From: Sepioteuthis lessoniana
Taxonomy: Eukaryota > Mollusca > Cephalopoda > Myopsida > Loliginidae
Assembly (NCBI GenBank): GCA_963585895.1
Contig: OY757904.1
Coordinates: 91,549,757-91,613,756, forward strand
DNA: 64,000 nucleotides
Direction: 5' to 3'
Shown here: positions 34,159 to 46,639 of the stretch, one piece after another
Position numbering within the stretch: position 1 is the first letter of the stretch
Layout of the letters: each line of letters starts with the position of its first letter
Program-made: the position numbers and the translations under genes
Notes under the pieces: model-generated
What the model was told of the DNA's origin: nothing
What the model saw: only the letters and a program-made list of their open reading frames with translations
The model's database searches: none

Positions 34159-34697
34159 CCACAACATTGTTATTTCACCTTCTGACAAAGGTGGAGGTGT
34201 TGTTATTATGGACTCCACGGTCTATAACCAAAAACTTATGGATCTACTTGATGATAACAACACTTATGAACAAATATCCCGACAAAAAATTACAAACAAT
34301 ATTAACAACTTTAACAAATCCTACAAAAAACTAATCTCCAATGAAGATCAATCTTGGTCCTCATTAATCAATTACCACCCTATAATCCCTAAAATTTACG
34401 GCCTTCCCAAAACCCATAAACCAGATATTCCTCTAAGACCCATTATTTCTGGTATAGGATCTGCCCCCCATAATATTGCTAAACTTCTAGCCAAATTATT
34501 AACCCCTCTATTAGGTACCATTAGTAACGCACACCTAAAAAAATTTCGGATCACTGCTCAACAAATTAACTGACATTGATATGCACAACAAATATTTAGA
34601 TAGTTTAGACATCAAATCCTTATACACCAATATACCTGTTGATAAATGCATTGAATGCCTGCATAACTATTTTCGAAAATCTTACTATACATATTTT

Positions 34698-36888
34698 CAG
34701 TTTTTCTACACTAACCATTTCTCTAAATTATCTATCATATATGAAACTGGTACAAACTGACATTTATTGTAAAAACTTAGTTTAAATATTTACTCTATTT
34801 GATGAACAAGCTATTGTAACTATTTAGATTTACTAGTCAAATAAAACAATTTGGTTATGCACTGTATAAGCCTGTTTCTTTCCCAATGTTTTAGTTTTTT
34901 TTCTCTTTCTTTCTTTCTTTCTTTCTTTTTTCTTAGATGTTCTCACTTAAAGGCCACCTTTGGCAAGTATAATTGAGTCACATCATATTTATAGCATCAA
35001 CTGTAATAAATTGTCATGTGTTTTTGTATGATTATTTTTTCTTTGTAATACCAAAATCTGTCAAAGAGCCAAATGAGATAACTTAAAAAGTAAATATTGA
35101 GTTACTTTCCCTGAACACATCATTTACATGAATAATTAGATTAACACTGTGAAGTAGTGATTAGCAAGGGAGCTTCATGAACCATTACAACTGTAGTGAG
35201 TTATGCAATAAGAATTTTTATATTTGTATTGTACAGAATCATATCTATAATTTGAAAAATATATTTAAAGACCTGGTTGTGAAAAACTTTTAGTAATAGT
35301 AAACACTCAATAAAATATGAATTCTGTATATACCATCTTTAAGCACTAGTTTATAAAATAATTAGATGCAAACAAATAAATAGATAAATAAGAGAAGACT
35401 TATATAATTAAAATTTAGTGATGGGAAATTATAATTACAATTAAGTTGTAAATTGGATAGTAAATTTTCACACTATTGTGGTAATAAAAATCTTACTCCA
35501 ATCTACCATTTTTACTATGTTACAGTAGCATATATACATGCATGAAATAAATCATTATAATATAGAATATCTTTGCTCTTAGTCAAATTGATGTCATTAA
35601 GTGATTGTAAACTCATCAAAATCCCTCTTAAATACTTTTAAATGAAATTAAATTCTTTGAAACGTATCAAATTAAAAGTAGTTTTTACCATGGTAAACTT
35701 GATGACAAAAAAGAAACTACTTTTGCCTATTTTTTAATGTTGTGCATCTTGACTAGAAAAATATTATTAAGTGTTTATGAAAATGAAAGATAATTTTCAG
35801 AGTTTTGCATGGATTTTATCTATTAAAAGAAAAAAGTTGCGAAAATAACAATTCTGTTAGAACTGGTTAGTTGCCAAACATCATGGAAAGTAGAAAGAGA
35901 TGAATCAGACCTTAATATCAACGTGATGTATTTCTGGTTGAAAGAGGAGATGCTACAGATGACTAAGCAACCACCTTTCTTCAGTGTTCATTCTTCTGAG
36001 ACTCTCTCATTTTCATGTCTGTCCATTCTCGGATGTTGTCTTTTCATTTTTCTTCTCTGCTTGCTGTTCCTTTTCACTTTTTGCAATGTCTTGCAGGGTT
36101 GTCTTGGAAAACTGTTGATTGTGCCCATACATATCCATACCATATTATTTTACATCTCTTCACAATGGTTCGGATATTTTCATAGTACTTGATTTTTTCC
36201 CAAAATAATCTTTGTAAAAGATGCTGAGGAGTTTTTAAAAACTTCTAAATGTGGCCTTTATCTTTTTCATTTCAGCTGTCAAGATCCATGTTTAACAATG
36301 GTACAAAAATATTAAAATTACCAAGAGGCATATCAGCCTGATCTTTGTGCTCAGTAATGTTTTTAAAAAATTAAAAGCGAGTAATATTTTTATTTCATAA
36401 AATAAGTCTCAATTTTGGTAATAATACAAGAACCAATGTGATTATTAACATTATATCCACATACTGCAGTAAATAAAACAACAGCTATGCAGCTGACAAA
36501 GTCTTCATCAGATGATGACACTAGGGTCAGGTATAGTTTTGGCACTAACCTATTATTATTAACTCAGATCATGCTGGTAGTAGCTTACAATATGATCAAA
36601 CTTTTTGGATTTTCCATCACATTTTGGGAATGTCAGATCAAGATTCATCCTCTTTGTATAATCCTTTATTGTATTCACAATTTTTCAGTAACTAAGCATT
36701 AAAACTGAACCTGAATAAAAAGAGAATTTTTATGAAATTCATGTGCAAAGTCAGTGCCAAAGATCTCACAGATGTTAATTCAGTGATGTTAATTTGGATT
36801 GTATGATGAGATGATAATGTCATTGGAAAATCAAGATCTATGTAGTTCAAGTTCAAATGACTTTTTAAACTGGTAACATAACCATAAT
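34698..36888. other. AT-rich, no gene recognised
   Basis: No exon, repeat or RNA gene could be supported. The frame at 35923-36192 contains a hydrophobic stretch but its flanks lack splice sites or homology that I can recognise. A (TTTC)n run is at 34906-34926. Confidence 0.4.
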
Positions 36889-37145
36889 GTAACATAGTAT
36901 AATGGTTATAGGCGTTGGTTCCCTAAGCTTCTAAGGAAACAATCATCTGGAGGCTGCAGTTTCAATCCTGACTGTAAGTGAGTAATAATACAGGAATACT
37001 TAACACTTGTACCTGGTTATGGCTAACGGAATCAGAACAGGTGACCCCCGTGGATTCAATAAAGAACATAATTCAAAGTTCCGTGTAGGTTCCCAAGTTT
37101 GACAAACACCTGAAGAAGGCCGAAGGGCATATCGGCCAAAACATT
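36889..37145 (+). mobile_element. tRNA-derived SINE, family S1
   Basis: The tRNA-like head starts near 36889 with A box 'tagtataatggtta' and a B-box-like 'agtttcaatcc' at 36957-36967. The body has 'ggattcaataaagaac' and 'gttcccaagtttgacaaac', then a hairpin GGCCGA/TCGGCC at 37115-37135 flanked by CTGAAGA and AAAAC. It ends in 'attgtg' before a (TA)n run. Repeat F material follows directly at 37165. Confidence 0.8.
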
Positions 37146-37560
37146 GTGTATATATATATATATATATATAAACAGGATTTGGGTTTAAATAACCATCAAG
37201 GGTTGATAAGCCATCCATCAAACCAAATAACCTAACCAAATATCCTAAGGTGACCTAGAGTGATACTACCTGTTAGAATCTGGTCTATGAGTCAAATAGA
37301 AATATTTAATCATTCACTATATTTGAAACCATTTAACTGTGTGCAAACAAATGAGTTGTATTAAATTAGATAGGAATACTTGATAAATAAAATTTCTCAT
37401 TTAGAAGTGGCTCATTTAGAAGTGGTTGTACCAACAAAGTATCCATTTACAAATCATATATATTAGCTATATATGTATGTATAAACAGGATTTGGTAATA
37501 AATAACTTATAAGGGTTGAAATACTATAAAATCCAACCAACGAACCAAGACAATTTTTAA
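37146..37560 (+). repeat. Repeat F (ends in aacaggatttgg..accaa)
   Basis: A (TA)n run followed by 'aacaggatttgg', 'taaataac' and 'gggttga' occurs at 37150-37245 and again at 37470-37555, and a third copy is at 56605-56710. The longer upstream part 37260-37450 aligns with 56440-56600 ('gtgtgcaaa', 'tttacaaatcatatata'). It is a dispersed non-coding repeat with a CCAAA-rich tail; its class is unknown. Confidence 0.6.
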
Positions 37561-38268
37561 AATGAAAGATTACATCACTCTTGATATAGTCAGATGCATA
37601 TTCCAGATGTATATATTGATAAGATTTTCATCATTCTTTCTTGATATTCTTATTTTTCCAACTTCACTTTTTACCTCTGAATAATCAAAATCCTCCATGA
37701 CAAACTTGTCTAGATTTCATTTTGTGGACCTTATCCTCTGATGTAATCAGCTGGTTTAAAAGACAGGATTCCATCAAGAAATCTTCAATTGGCTTTTCTG
37801 TTTCTAACTCAGATTGCTAATTCATACATTGTATATGGATCCATGCCCTTGATTTACCCATGCCTAAAACAGATTCTTTACATGATTGGTAGAAAATGAA
37901 ATTTTTTGTTATCACAGCAACTTATTTAGGTATAAAAGAAAAGGCACAGCGATGATTCAATTTCTTTTCTCCAGAATGCCATTGCTGTGAGAACTCAGTT
38001 TTATCTGTCAATGGATATATGGAGTATAAGAAGGTTTTTGGCAGGTGGGTTGTGAATTGTTGTCGGGAAAGTATGACATTAGTAATTGGCTTTTTCTTCT
38101 TATCCCTATTCACTTGTTATCTTCCTTTTTGTTTCTTGAAGCTGCAAAGGAATTAATGCTGGGAAGGAAAGAGACATGGATGCTTTAAAACTCAATTTTA
38201 ATTTCAGCTTTCATGACTCTTTTGTGGTGTGGAATGTTTTCCAGAACCAGTTGAAATGGCCATGACAG
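37561..38268. other. No gene recognised
   Basis: AT-rich; no supported feature. Confidence 0.4.
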
Positions 38269-38338
38269 AGGAATTTAAATTGAATTAAAGAAAAAGAAAT
38301 TAGACTTTTTAAGAGTTTAAGTAAATATATTTTTAAAA
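38269..38338 (+). repeat. 70-bp direct repeat, copy 1
   Basis: Identical over 70 nt to 39371-39440. Both copies are flanked by unrelated sequence. Confidence 0.95.
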
Positions 38339-38559
38339 AATATATGGCCTTGTGGCATATCTAAGCAAAAAAGCTTAGTAAATTATAACAGGTATCTTGA
38401 GCTTATGACTGTGTAAATTTGTATTAGCTACAGTGTTTTGCTAGTAAATTGATAAAAAATTGTCAAACTCAAAACAAAGAACTTCAACTCTTCCTTTGAG
38501 TAATTTACTTTTGAGGTTACTTCCCTTGATATGGAATTTTATTTTTTTTTTTTTTAATG

Positions 38560-39030
38560 TGGGCGAAACATTTCACCTGCAAGCAAAAGCAGTAGGATTT
38601 ATTTTCTGTGTGTCGTAACTAGGAGGTACTGACACTGTCTCCTTCCGTGTATTTGTTAATGATAAACCCGTTCAGCACTACGTCAACAAATGGATACACT
38701 CTACCTTTGCCGTGACAACGACAGGTGAATAATTATTACTTATGACATTTCCAGACTGATTATTTTTTAAAAAATCTTAAGTTAACACGTATATTTGTGG
38801 TTGTAGTGTTCGGTTATGTCGTGTTTCAATTCATGAGTTAAACCATAAAGAGTAAGCATCATAGATTTTTGTTTTTTTTATTATAATTTAAAACTCTGAT
38901 GATAGCCAGTAACACATGCTTTTTAGTTCGTAGGTTTCATGATCTCATTTTATTGTGAAATTAATGTCTTTCCCTTACTTGATATGGACTAGGTTTTAAT
39001 AGCCATGCGGGGGAAAAAAAAGAAGGTAAC
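38560..39030 (+). promoter_or_regulatory. Possible promoter/first-exon zone (weak)
   Basis: A slightly GC-richer island in very AT-rich DNA. Two donor-like sites occur: '..gacaacgacag' before GTGAAT at 38727, and '..aaaaaagaag' before GTAACT at 39025, the latter preceded by an ATG at 39005 that would encode MRGKKKK. It lies upstream of, and on the same strand as, the exon at 48786-49040 and could hold its 5' exon. The evidence is composition and donor sites only. Confidence 0.2.
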
Positions 39031-39370
39031 TATCATTAATTATCCTACATGCGCCATTCTATATTGAGCGTTTATTAATTCATTTTTTAAAAATAATATT
39101 TTAAAGAAAATTGACGATTATGTTTTTTTAAATTCTAAACTACGCCGAAAATGAATTTCTCCGTTACTTCGCTTTCGGCCTTCTTTACTGATCATTGTAA
39201 ATTAATTTTTAAAACCATTTTTTTAAAAATCACGTCATATTTTGAGGTGATGAGGAGGATATATAAATAAAAACAGAGTAAAAAGGTTTCTCCTAATAGA
39301 CAGTTATAAGGGAATCAATAATCTTTTATTGAATTACTTCGAATTACATTACGTTAAAAAAGTTTCAAAA

Positions 39371-39440
39371 AGGAATTTAAATTGAATTAAAGAAAAAGAA
39401 ATTAGACTTTTTAAGAGTTTAAGTAAATATATTTTTAAAA
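39371..39440 (+). repeat. 70-bp direct repeat, copy 2
   Basis: See copy 1 at 38269-38338; the offset is 1102 bp. Confidence 0.95.
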
Positions 39441-42382
39441 TTTTTTTGCAAGAATGATCGTAAAATATTAAATTTTTATTTGTTTCATCATTTTTGGCCG
39501 AAAGTAACAAATTTTCATTGAGGTTAGCTTAATCATCATTTTTTTTTTTTTTACATACCATTATAATTGTTTAATGCTTCATTATTACAAATTCTGTTTT
39601 CATTATTTTTGTTTTAGATTAGAACTTTAGGTTCATTCTTTTAAATTTAGATAGTGAATTTATTATGTCTAACTATTACTTTCTTTTTATAATTTCTCAA
39701 AAAATTCCTAATGGTTTTATTCGTTCAACTTAACAAATTTAGTAAAATGTCAAACGGTATTATTCTAAAAGCAATTATATTAAACGTTCTTACTTTCCAC
39801 TCATGCAAGCTATAAGTTTGATAATTTCACAATGATTTAAATATACCCCCTTGTGACGAAGTTCATATTCAGTCATTGCAAAATTTGACTAATGAACAAT
39901 TTTTTAAAGAATTGAAATTTTTTTTTGTTCAATTGTTGATTTCTTAAAAGTTTTATTACCTAACAGCAATCTAAGTTTTTATTTTTATTTTTATTATTTT
40001 ATTTTTAAAATTTTTTTGTAAATATTAAAATTGATTAGATTTTTTTTAAATGTTCCAATGTTGTTTTTTTTTTAAATGAAACTAATGCAAGATTTTATTC
40101 AGGGTAATTTTTTAGTTTAAGTGTTTTGAAGTAAAACGTGAATGATTAATGTTTTGTTTTAGTCGCACTTTTTACATTTGATAAAAAAGAGAAAGTTGAG
40201 ATTGCATATTTACTTAAGAGAAGGTTGCTGTGTAATGTTTGCTTTTTGATATGTGTTACTTTGTTCTTTCATTCCACCATATGGTGAAAGTATAGATTGA
40301 AAGCGACAGTAGCATATGTTTTGACTTGACTTCCAGTAGGAATAATCAAACTTTTATCTTGGAAAAATTAAGTACATTTCTTTTTAAAATGTTTGTTTAT
40401 TTTGGGGGCTTCGGATTTAGTATTACTCATGTTGTTAATGTTATTTTTTTTCTTTTTCTTCTATTTTTATTCCACTTCGTATCTAAGTGTTAAGTAATGT
40501 TTATATTTTTTCATAATCTCCCTTATTTTTTTTTACTTTTTATAATTTATGTTCTTATTGGCCAAGAAGCAGATCAAGACTGATCTCCAATTTCAAAGAG
40601 CCCTGCTCCTCTCCACTAAGCTGCACTTCAAATTGTCAATCCCTGATGTCTGAGGTAGCCTCTCAAATAGAAATGCCACCAGAATTGGATAATTACTGGA
40701 ACTACTCAAATTTACGCGTCAGTGGCTCTCACTGAACTCAACATTGTGTAATATGTCATGATTCCACTCTTATGGAGACGTGGAAAAATACCCGTCAATA
40801 CTTAGCTTCAACTATAATTTTTTTCACAGAACGATATCAATTTCATAATATGAAAAATCTTATTTCTATTATGTGGATTTATCTTTTAATAAGATAATTA
40901 CTGTTTGTAAATTTTTAACTGACAACAAAGATTATAAAATGGATATTGTTTAGATAAATGAAATGGTCATTTAGTAAGTTTAGCACAAGGCAATAAGTAA
41001 TGGAACGCTAGCCTCACTTAATAACATAACACCATCGAAGGTTCCCAGAAAAAAAAAATGAAATTAGATGAGATTTTTTACATTAATTTTAAAGATTCAC
41101 TATGTCTGTGATCCAAGTTCTGATCTTTTATCCAGAGTAGACAATTGAAAATTGGTTGACTGGGAAATATTTTCAACAACAGTTCTTTATCATCTTAAAT
41201 GAAGTTTTTTTTTTTTTCGCTTGAAATCAATAATTGAACACTCTTTCTCATTTTTTTATTTAACTGATTAGAGCACAATTAAAAGCAACAACTTTAAAAT
41301 ATTTTAACCACTTGAGAAAAATTTTGCTTCCAGCACATATAAGAAAAAACTGGAGGTAACAAGTGTATGAAATTTTCTCAAAGATATTAAGCACCCAATT
41401 TTCCTTTACGTTGGGATTAAAGTGTGATATCTGATTATTTGTATTCTTGTCTTTGGACAGGATATGGCAAATAAATGGTGTGGGTTATAACTTTGTGACA
41501 GTATCTCCTCTATTGCACCAAAAGAAGGAAGCCAAAGAAGTTTGATGCCAACATGACATGGATGATGGCACTGAATGTTTGCCATTGTATATGTACATTG
41601 GACCGTCATGTTAACCAACCATCTGTGAAAAATATGTTCATGGGGAGGCAATTAGATATTAACCTTAGTATTAAGCAATGCCTTTCAGTTGGATTTTCAA
41701 TATTAACTTTTTTTGGAGACCATATTCATTTTTACGTATCATTTTCTTTACTCTGAAATATTTTGAACCTGTCATTATAAGAAGGTAATAATTTCCTTCA
41801 CTCACATTAAATGTTTATACTATAGAATTTAAGCAAACTTCATATTTTTGTAAGCTTTAATGGAATTATTTAAAAAAAAACGGACAGTTATGTCTAGTCC
41901 TGTTATGTATTACTTTTTTTCTGCCCCACCCCCGGCTTTCTTTTGCTGTTTATTATTGGCAGGTGTGCTATGAGTTTGAGTAGTCACGTGTACTTGGGAT
42001 TAATATAAAAGAAATTCCTCTGGATTTATCACCTTTGTACATGTTGGACATTCTTTTACCTAAAATTATAAAGAGATTTGTTTGACTATACAATAAAAAT
42101 TTACTGTTTTTATTTAAAAAAATAACATTCATAATTAGAATATTTTAGATTTTAGTTCATGTCTCTTTCTCCTCTCTGTATAATTTCATGTGAATTAGTT
42201 GAAAGATTGACGTGTGAATGAAAAAAACTAGATAGTCAAATAGGCTGCTTTCTTTTAGTTTACTGATCTTAAGAACCTGAAATTTATGTTGATTTTCAGG
42301 GAGTGGTAAGAGCTTTAGTAAGTAATTGGATAAGATGGTAGTGTATTAAGTAACTTAAATAAAATATAAATGCAAAAGGATT

Positions 42383-42428
<46 letters not shown>

Positions 42429-43250
42429 CGCACACGTTAATCATAAACGGACCACACTATTTAGCTTCAGTATTTGATCCTGCTCTGTATAATTCTATTA
42501 TTTTTACAAATTTGAATTTATCAACTGCCCCATAGACATTTTGAAAGTTATGTAATCTGACTACAAATTTGTCTGTTCTAATTTTCATTGCATCAATTTA
42601 GATAAGCCTAAAACTAAATTTTGTTTTTATGAGGACTTACAAGTTAATAAACATCATTGAGGGGTTAATGTTTATGGATCCTTAATAGCCATTGCTTCTA
42701 CTAGAAATATAAACACCTGTTGTTGTTGTTGTTGTTTTTTTTTTTTTTTTTTTTTTTTTTGGTAATTTTTTTTTTCCTGATTTTTCAATGAAAAAAGGTT
42801 ATATTTTTGATTAGGAAATTTTCTCCTGCTTTATATATTGTTAAACTTAAAGAAAGATTCTGTTTAAGTAACCTGATGGACACAAAGTAAAGGTCCAGTT
42901 TAGTGTTATATTCGCTAACACTTTAAAAGTTTTAATTTAAAAAATGAATATGTTTTAAAAAAAGTTGCTGGAGTCCCATTTGTAACTATAGAAATTTTGT
43001 TTGCCATACTTTAGCCATCTTTGAGTTATGCAATAAAACGCAAATGACTAAAACCCATGTTCGTTGAAATTTGTCTTAAATTTAGCATTCTCTAGAAAGT
43101 ATGGTTTTTTTTATATCTTATGAGTGGATAATACAACTATTTATCCTTTAATAAATATATCAAAATTTGGAAACATAGTTTAATTATTGTTTTACAATCT
43201 AATATTATTAAAATATTTTAATGAAAAATATCCTTTGATCAGGCATGTTT
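39441..43250. other. Very AT-rich stretch, no gene recognised
   Basis: Long T-rich and A-rich DNA. A less AT-rich block at 40560-40790 has a 32-codon chance-length frame and no known domain. Microsatellites are at 42382-42430 ((AT)n and (GT)n) and 42718-42760 ((TTG)n then poly-T). A phrase at 42630-42690 ('aggacttacaagttaataaacat..tttatggatcctt') recurs at 44835-44890, so a short dispersed repeat is present. Confidence 0.45.
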
Positions 43251-43259
43251 TGTTGAGCT

Positions 43260-43850
43260 TTGTATACAGACATCTAAACAAGGAAAAGGCATACAGTCTT
43301 GTAGAACTCATCTTCTGAAAGTGATGTCAATGTACATAGTCAAAGAATGAATTGCTTTTGATAGGTTATAAACCATATGGAAATCTGATCACTGATAAAA
43401 AAAAACAGGAATTTTTCCAAGCTGTAGCCATTTCAGTACTACTGTACTACAAAACTGCAACTGTACAGCTGTAAAATTTGTAAAGTTGTTCACGTCAGCA
43501 CTCAGATGTGAAGCAGAGTCGCCAAAAAGAATAACCCCACTTGAGAAGGAGGACTATTTATGGAGCATCTCATTGTGCTCATACCTCCCATCTCACAAAC
43601 CATCTGATGAACAAGTCATGCTGGGCACTGCTGGAGAAGTAGAGGCAAACCCATAAGTGACATTCTTGTGCATACTCTTATACAGGGATACTTCAGTGTG
43701 AGCCAACCCACAAGGATTTACATTCATCAGCTCAGTGTGGACATTGGATGTAGTCTAGAGCACTTACTGAGACTGATGGCTGATAAGAGATGTATGGTGA
43801 GAGAGAGAGAGTCAAGGAATCTATGCATCAGCATGCTTTGATAATGATAG
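43260..43850 (+). mobile_element. RTE-type LINE 3'-end fragment, decayed
   Basis: It aligns with the 3' part of the better copy at 55430-56070: 'aaccatatggaaatctgatcactgataaa', 'gtagccattt', 'ctcacaaaccatctgatgaacaagtcatgctgggcactgctggagaag' (positions 43370-43640). Translation pieces correspond to 'IWKSDL' and 'RRTRHAGHCWRS' of the RTE tail. Internal deletions and stops are common. Confidence 0.65.
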
Positions 43851-45590
43851 ATAAAGTATTTAAATAAAAAAGATCCTCCTGTTTGTTTGTTTTTTAAGAC
43901 AGGTAACTGTATACTTTGTTAAAAACTTTTTTTTTCCCTGCTGGAAAATTTTGCTCACACTTAATATTTTACATCATATATTCTTTTTTCTTTACAAAGC
44001 ACTGAAAACTGATTATCTTTGGATGACCTACTCTCATTTAAACATATGTGACATTATATTTCTTATTCTTAATAATTTCTAATAATAATGATAGTTATTC
44101 ATTTTTTTTATATTTTTGTTGGATACATTATAACCTTTTCTAAATCCCAATTAAATACATATAAAGAAAGTTGTAAACCTATTCTTTGAAAAAAAAACCC
44201 TCAAAAAACTAAAAAAAACTGTATAACTGGTCTTTCCTCTTATCACTTTTTCTGATAATTTTCCAGATTACTGATGAATGCATCATGTTCCTATTTGTCT
44301 TTTTTCTTGCCCAATTGATTAACACCTGTTTTTGATACTATCATATCTATCTGTATTTATTTTACATTGCCTTACAGTCATGTTTTAATCTTTTTCTTTA
44401 TAGCCAGTCCTTTTTATCTACTTAAAAGAAGCTACTTGTTGCTTTGCTTAGTTTGTTTTGTTCTCAACACCAACTTGATAGAGGAGGATATTAGAATGTC
44501 ATAAGTAGAGCAAGTTAGGATTATTTTATTTATTTTTGAGTTGGCATGAGAGACTCAAAGTAATAATACAGCCACATGACCTTTTATATTGCACAATGAT
44601 ATTCAAGACATTGAATGTTGTGATCTTATTCTGATGACATAGATGTATTCTTTTGTTGATTTAGATGAGTAGCTGAAAATTTATTCTATGGGTGGTATTT
44701 TAAGCAAGTTTCCATGAAAGGCTTAAATAGGATATTTGATCCCTATAAGAAATCATGAATTTAAAAGTGACTATAAATTTTTGTTCTATTTTGTATTGTG
44801 GTGATTAACATGGGCATAATATTGTATTTTGTGAGGGCTTATAAGTTAATAAACAATGTTTAGAGGTTAATGTTTATGGATCCTTGTTGATTTTTGCTTG
44901 TACTACAAATGTAAACACAACAGCATGATATCTTTTTAGTCTTGATTTTATGGTAACTTAGAAAAAAATCTCATAACTTTAGCTCATGCCTTGGAAATTT
45001 AAACTAAGTTCTCTTCTAGGAGTCGTTTAGTACTTAGTGGTGTATTGATGAATATTGGTTTTAATAGAATATTGGATACAAGTTTATAATAGTAGCTCGT
45101 AGATAGAGGCAACGGATGGTTCAAAATTCTTATGACTATTTAATCTCTTTTTCTCTTATTTTCTCATTTAATAAATAAGGTTGTTAATTTATTTAGTGCT
45201 TCCAGATATACATATATATATAAAACAGTATTTTTGATGGGGCAGAAGTAATAGTGTAGTCAATAAAAAAACAATGTATTTTATGAAACATTTCTATTAT
45301 TGCAAACAGAAAGAGTAGTTTTAAAAATATATCCTTATATAGCATCTTTTATTTTGTAGTTTCATAATGATTGTTTTACCAAAGTTTCAAATTAGGTATC
45401 AAAAGAATTAGTGTTAATAAGATATGGACTATTCTCTCTGTTATGTCTTTCCACCATTTTACACTAACACTCTTTGGTCATTAGATTTGTTTTTGAGAAG
45501 TTCTCTGATTGAACTTGATTCATGATGAATCTTAGTTTCTTTTTATTACAAACTGTCATCCTACAGTTGTTATGAAACGGTGTAAAATGA
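43851..45590. other. No gene recognised
   Basis: AT-rich. It includes the second copy (44835-44890) of a short repeat also at 42630-42690. Confidence 0.4.
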
Positions 45591-45700
45591 AAATAAATAC
45601 TAATCTTTTGGTGAGACTTGAACTTGTATCCCTTTTGGAGGCTTGTCTATATTTAATGACTGCTCTACTCATTGTGCCATGAAAGCCGACTTTTGCAAAC
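45590..45700 (-). mobile_element. tRNA-like sequence, probably a SINE head
   Basis: Minus strand: A-box-like 'tggcacaatgagtagagcag' and B-box-like 'gttcaagtctcac' are 35-40 nt apart. Stem pairing for a functional tRNA is not convincing (the loops are too long), so a SINE-derived head or tRNA pseudogene is more likely. Confidence 0.4.
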
Positions 45701-46570
45701 GGTCTAAACTTACTAGATAAATTTATTCCTCATTTCCTCCAAATGTGTTGTGCTGTTATTTAAAAAAAATCTTTTGTTTATTTATATTAATAACATTAAT
45801 AGTAATACCAGCTTATTTGTGGATGCTCCATGTAATTCATTTATTAATATGCTTATTTTTAGCTGTTATTAGTGTGTGCATGTGTCACATTTTCAGTTAT
45901 AAAAAATGTAAAGTTTGAGCAAACAGTATCATGACTTATAGTTTAAGATTTAAATGAAAATATGTGCACAACTGAGTTACTGCCTGTGTTCATTTACAAC
46001 ATTTAGTCTTTATAAATATCCAGCAAGTATTGATGAATGTTAATGGTTGCAATCTTTTCATGTGGAGAAATTTAACCTCTGTTTTCATGTCAGATACCAT
46101 TTTGCCAGTCTGCTGCTTTGATTATTGCCTTAACACTAACATCAATCTCTAATGTGACAACATAATAAAATAAGAGGAGCTATTATTATTAGAACAATGC
46201 TCTTATAAGGGCCACATGCAGGTCTTTGTTCATTGTCAGTGAAAATGCATAATCAATGTGAAGAATAGATTTTATTAGCTGAAAACAGTATTTGGTTCCT
46301 TTATCTGTTGTACTTACCATGGAAATAGACTGCTTTACTTTTGGAGCATTCCTCATATATGAATTTCAAGTTAAGTTTATATTTGGAGGCACACACACAC
46401 ACATATTAGTGCTTCACAATTTTTGAAACAAAATGGACACAAATCAAGGACTACAATGATAGAGTAATGAAAATTACATTTATTGAAAGGCAAAGGGATA
46501 GTATTTTAGGATTTGCAACTGCTTAATCACATATATGAACCAAAATGTTAAGAGGAACCCTGGAGTACAT
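45701..46570. other. No gene recognised
   Basis: AT-rich, with a short (AC)n run at 46390-46402. Confidence 0.35.
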
Positions 46571-46639
46571 GCTTTAGATGTTTGCCATTCATTTGAAAGC
46601 AATGGTGAATGTGGAGAGCAAAATTGTTGATAGTGTGTG

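Larger units (their letters stand above)
33239..34697 (+). mobile_element. Penelope-like element copy with 17-nt target duplication
   Basis: The insert 33256-34680 is flanked by identical 17-nt repeats, cttactatacatatttt, at 33239-33255 and 34681-34697. In order it has a terminal-repeat (pLTR) segment with a hammerhead ribozyme (33327-33372), a long frame 33511-34158 typical of the N-terminal PLE region, then, in another frame, the RT entry 'SPSDKGGGVVIMDS' and 'PKIYGLPKTHKPDIPLRPII' (34160-34570), and 'LDIKSLYTNIPVDKCIECL' at about 34600-34665. The copy stops there, so the rest of RT and the GIY-YIG nuclease are missing. PLEs move by target-primed reverse transcription. Confidence 0.85.

Noticed and set aside
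35923-36192. An 89-codon frame with a hydrophobic stretch as a membrane protein
   Set aside because: No splice sites, no upstream promoter signal and pyrimidine-biased sequence; hydrophobicity follows from T-richness.
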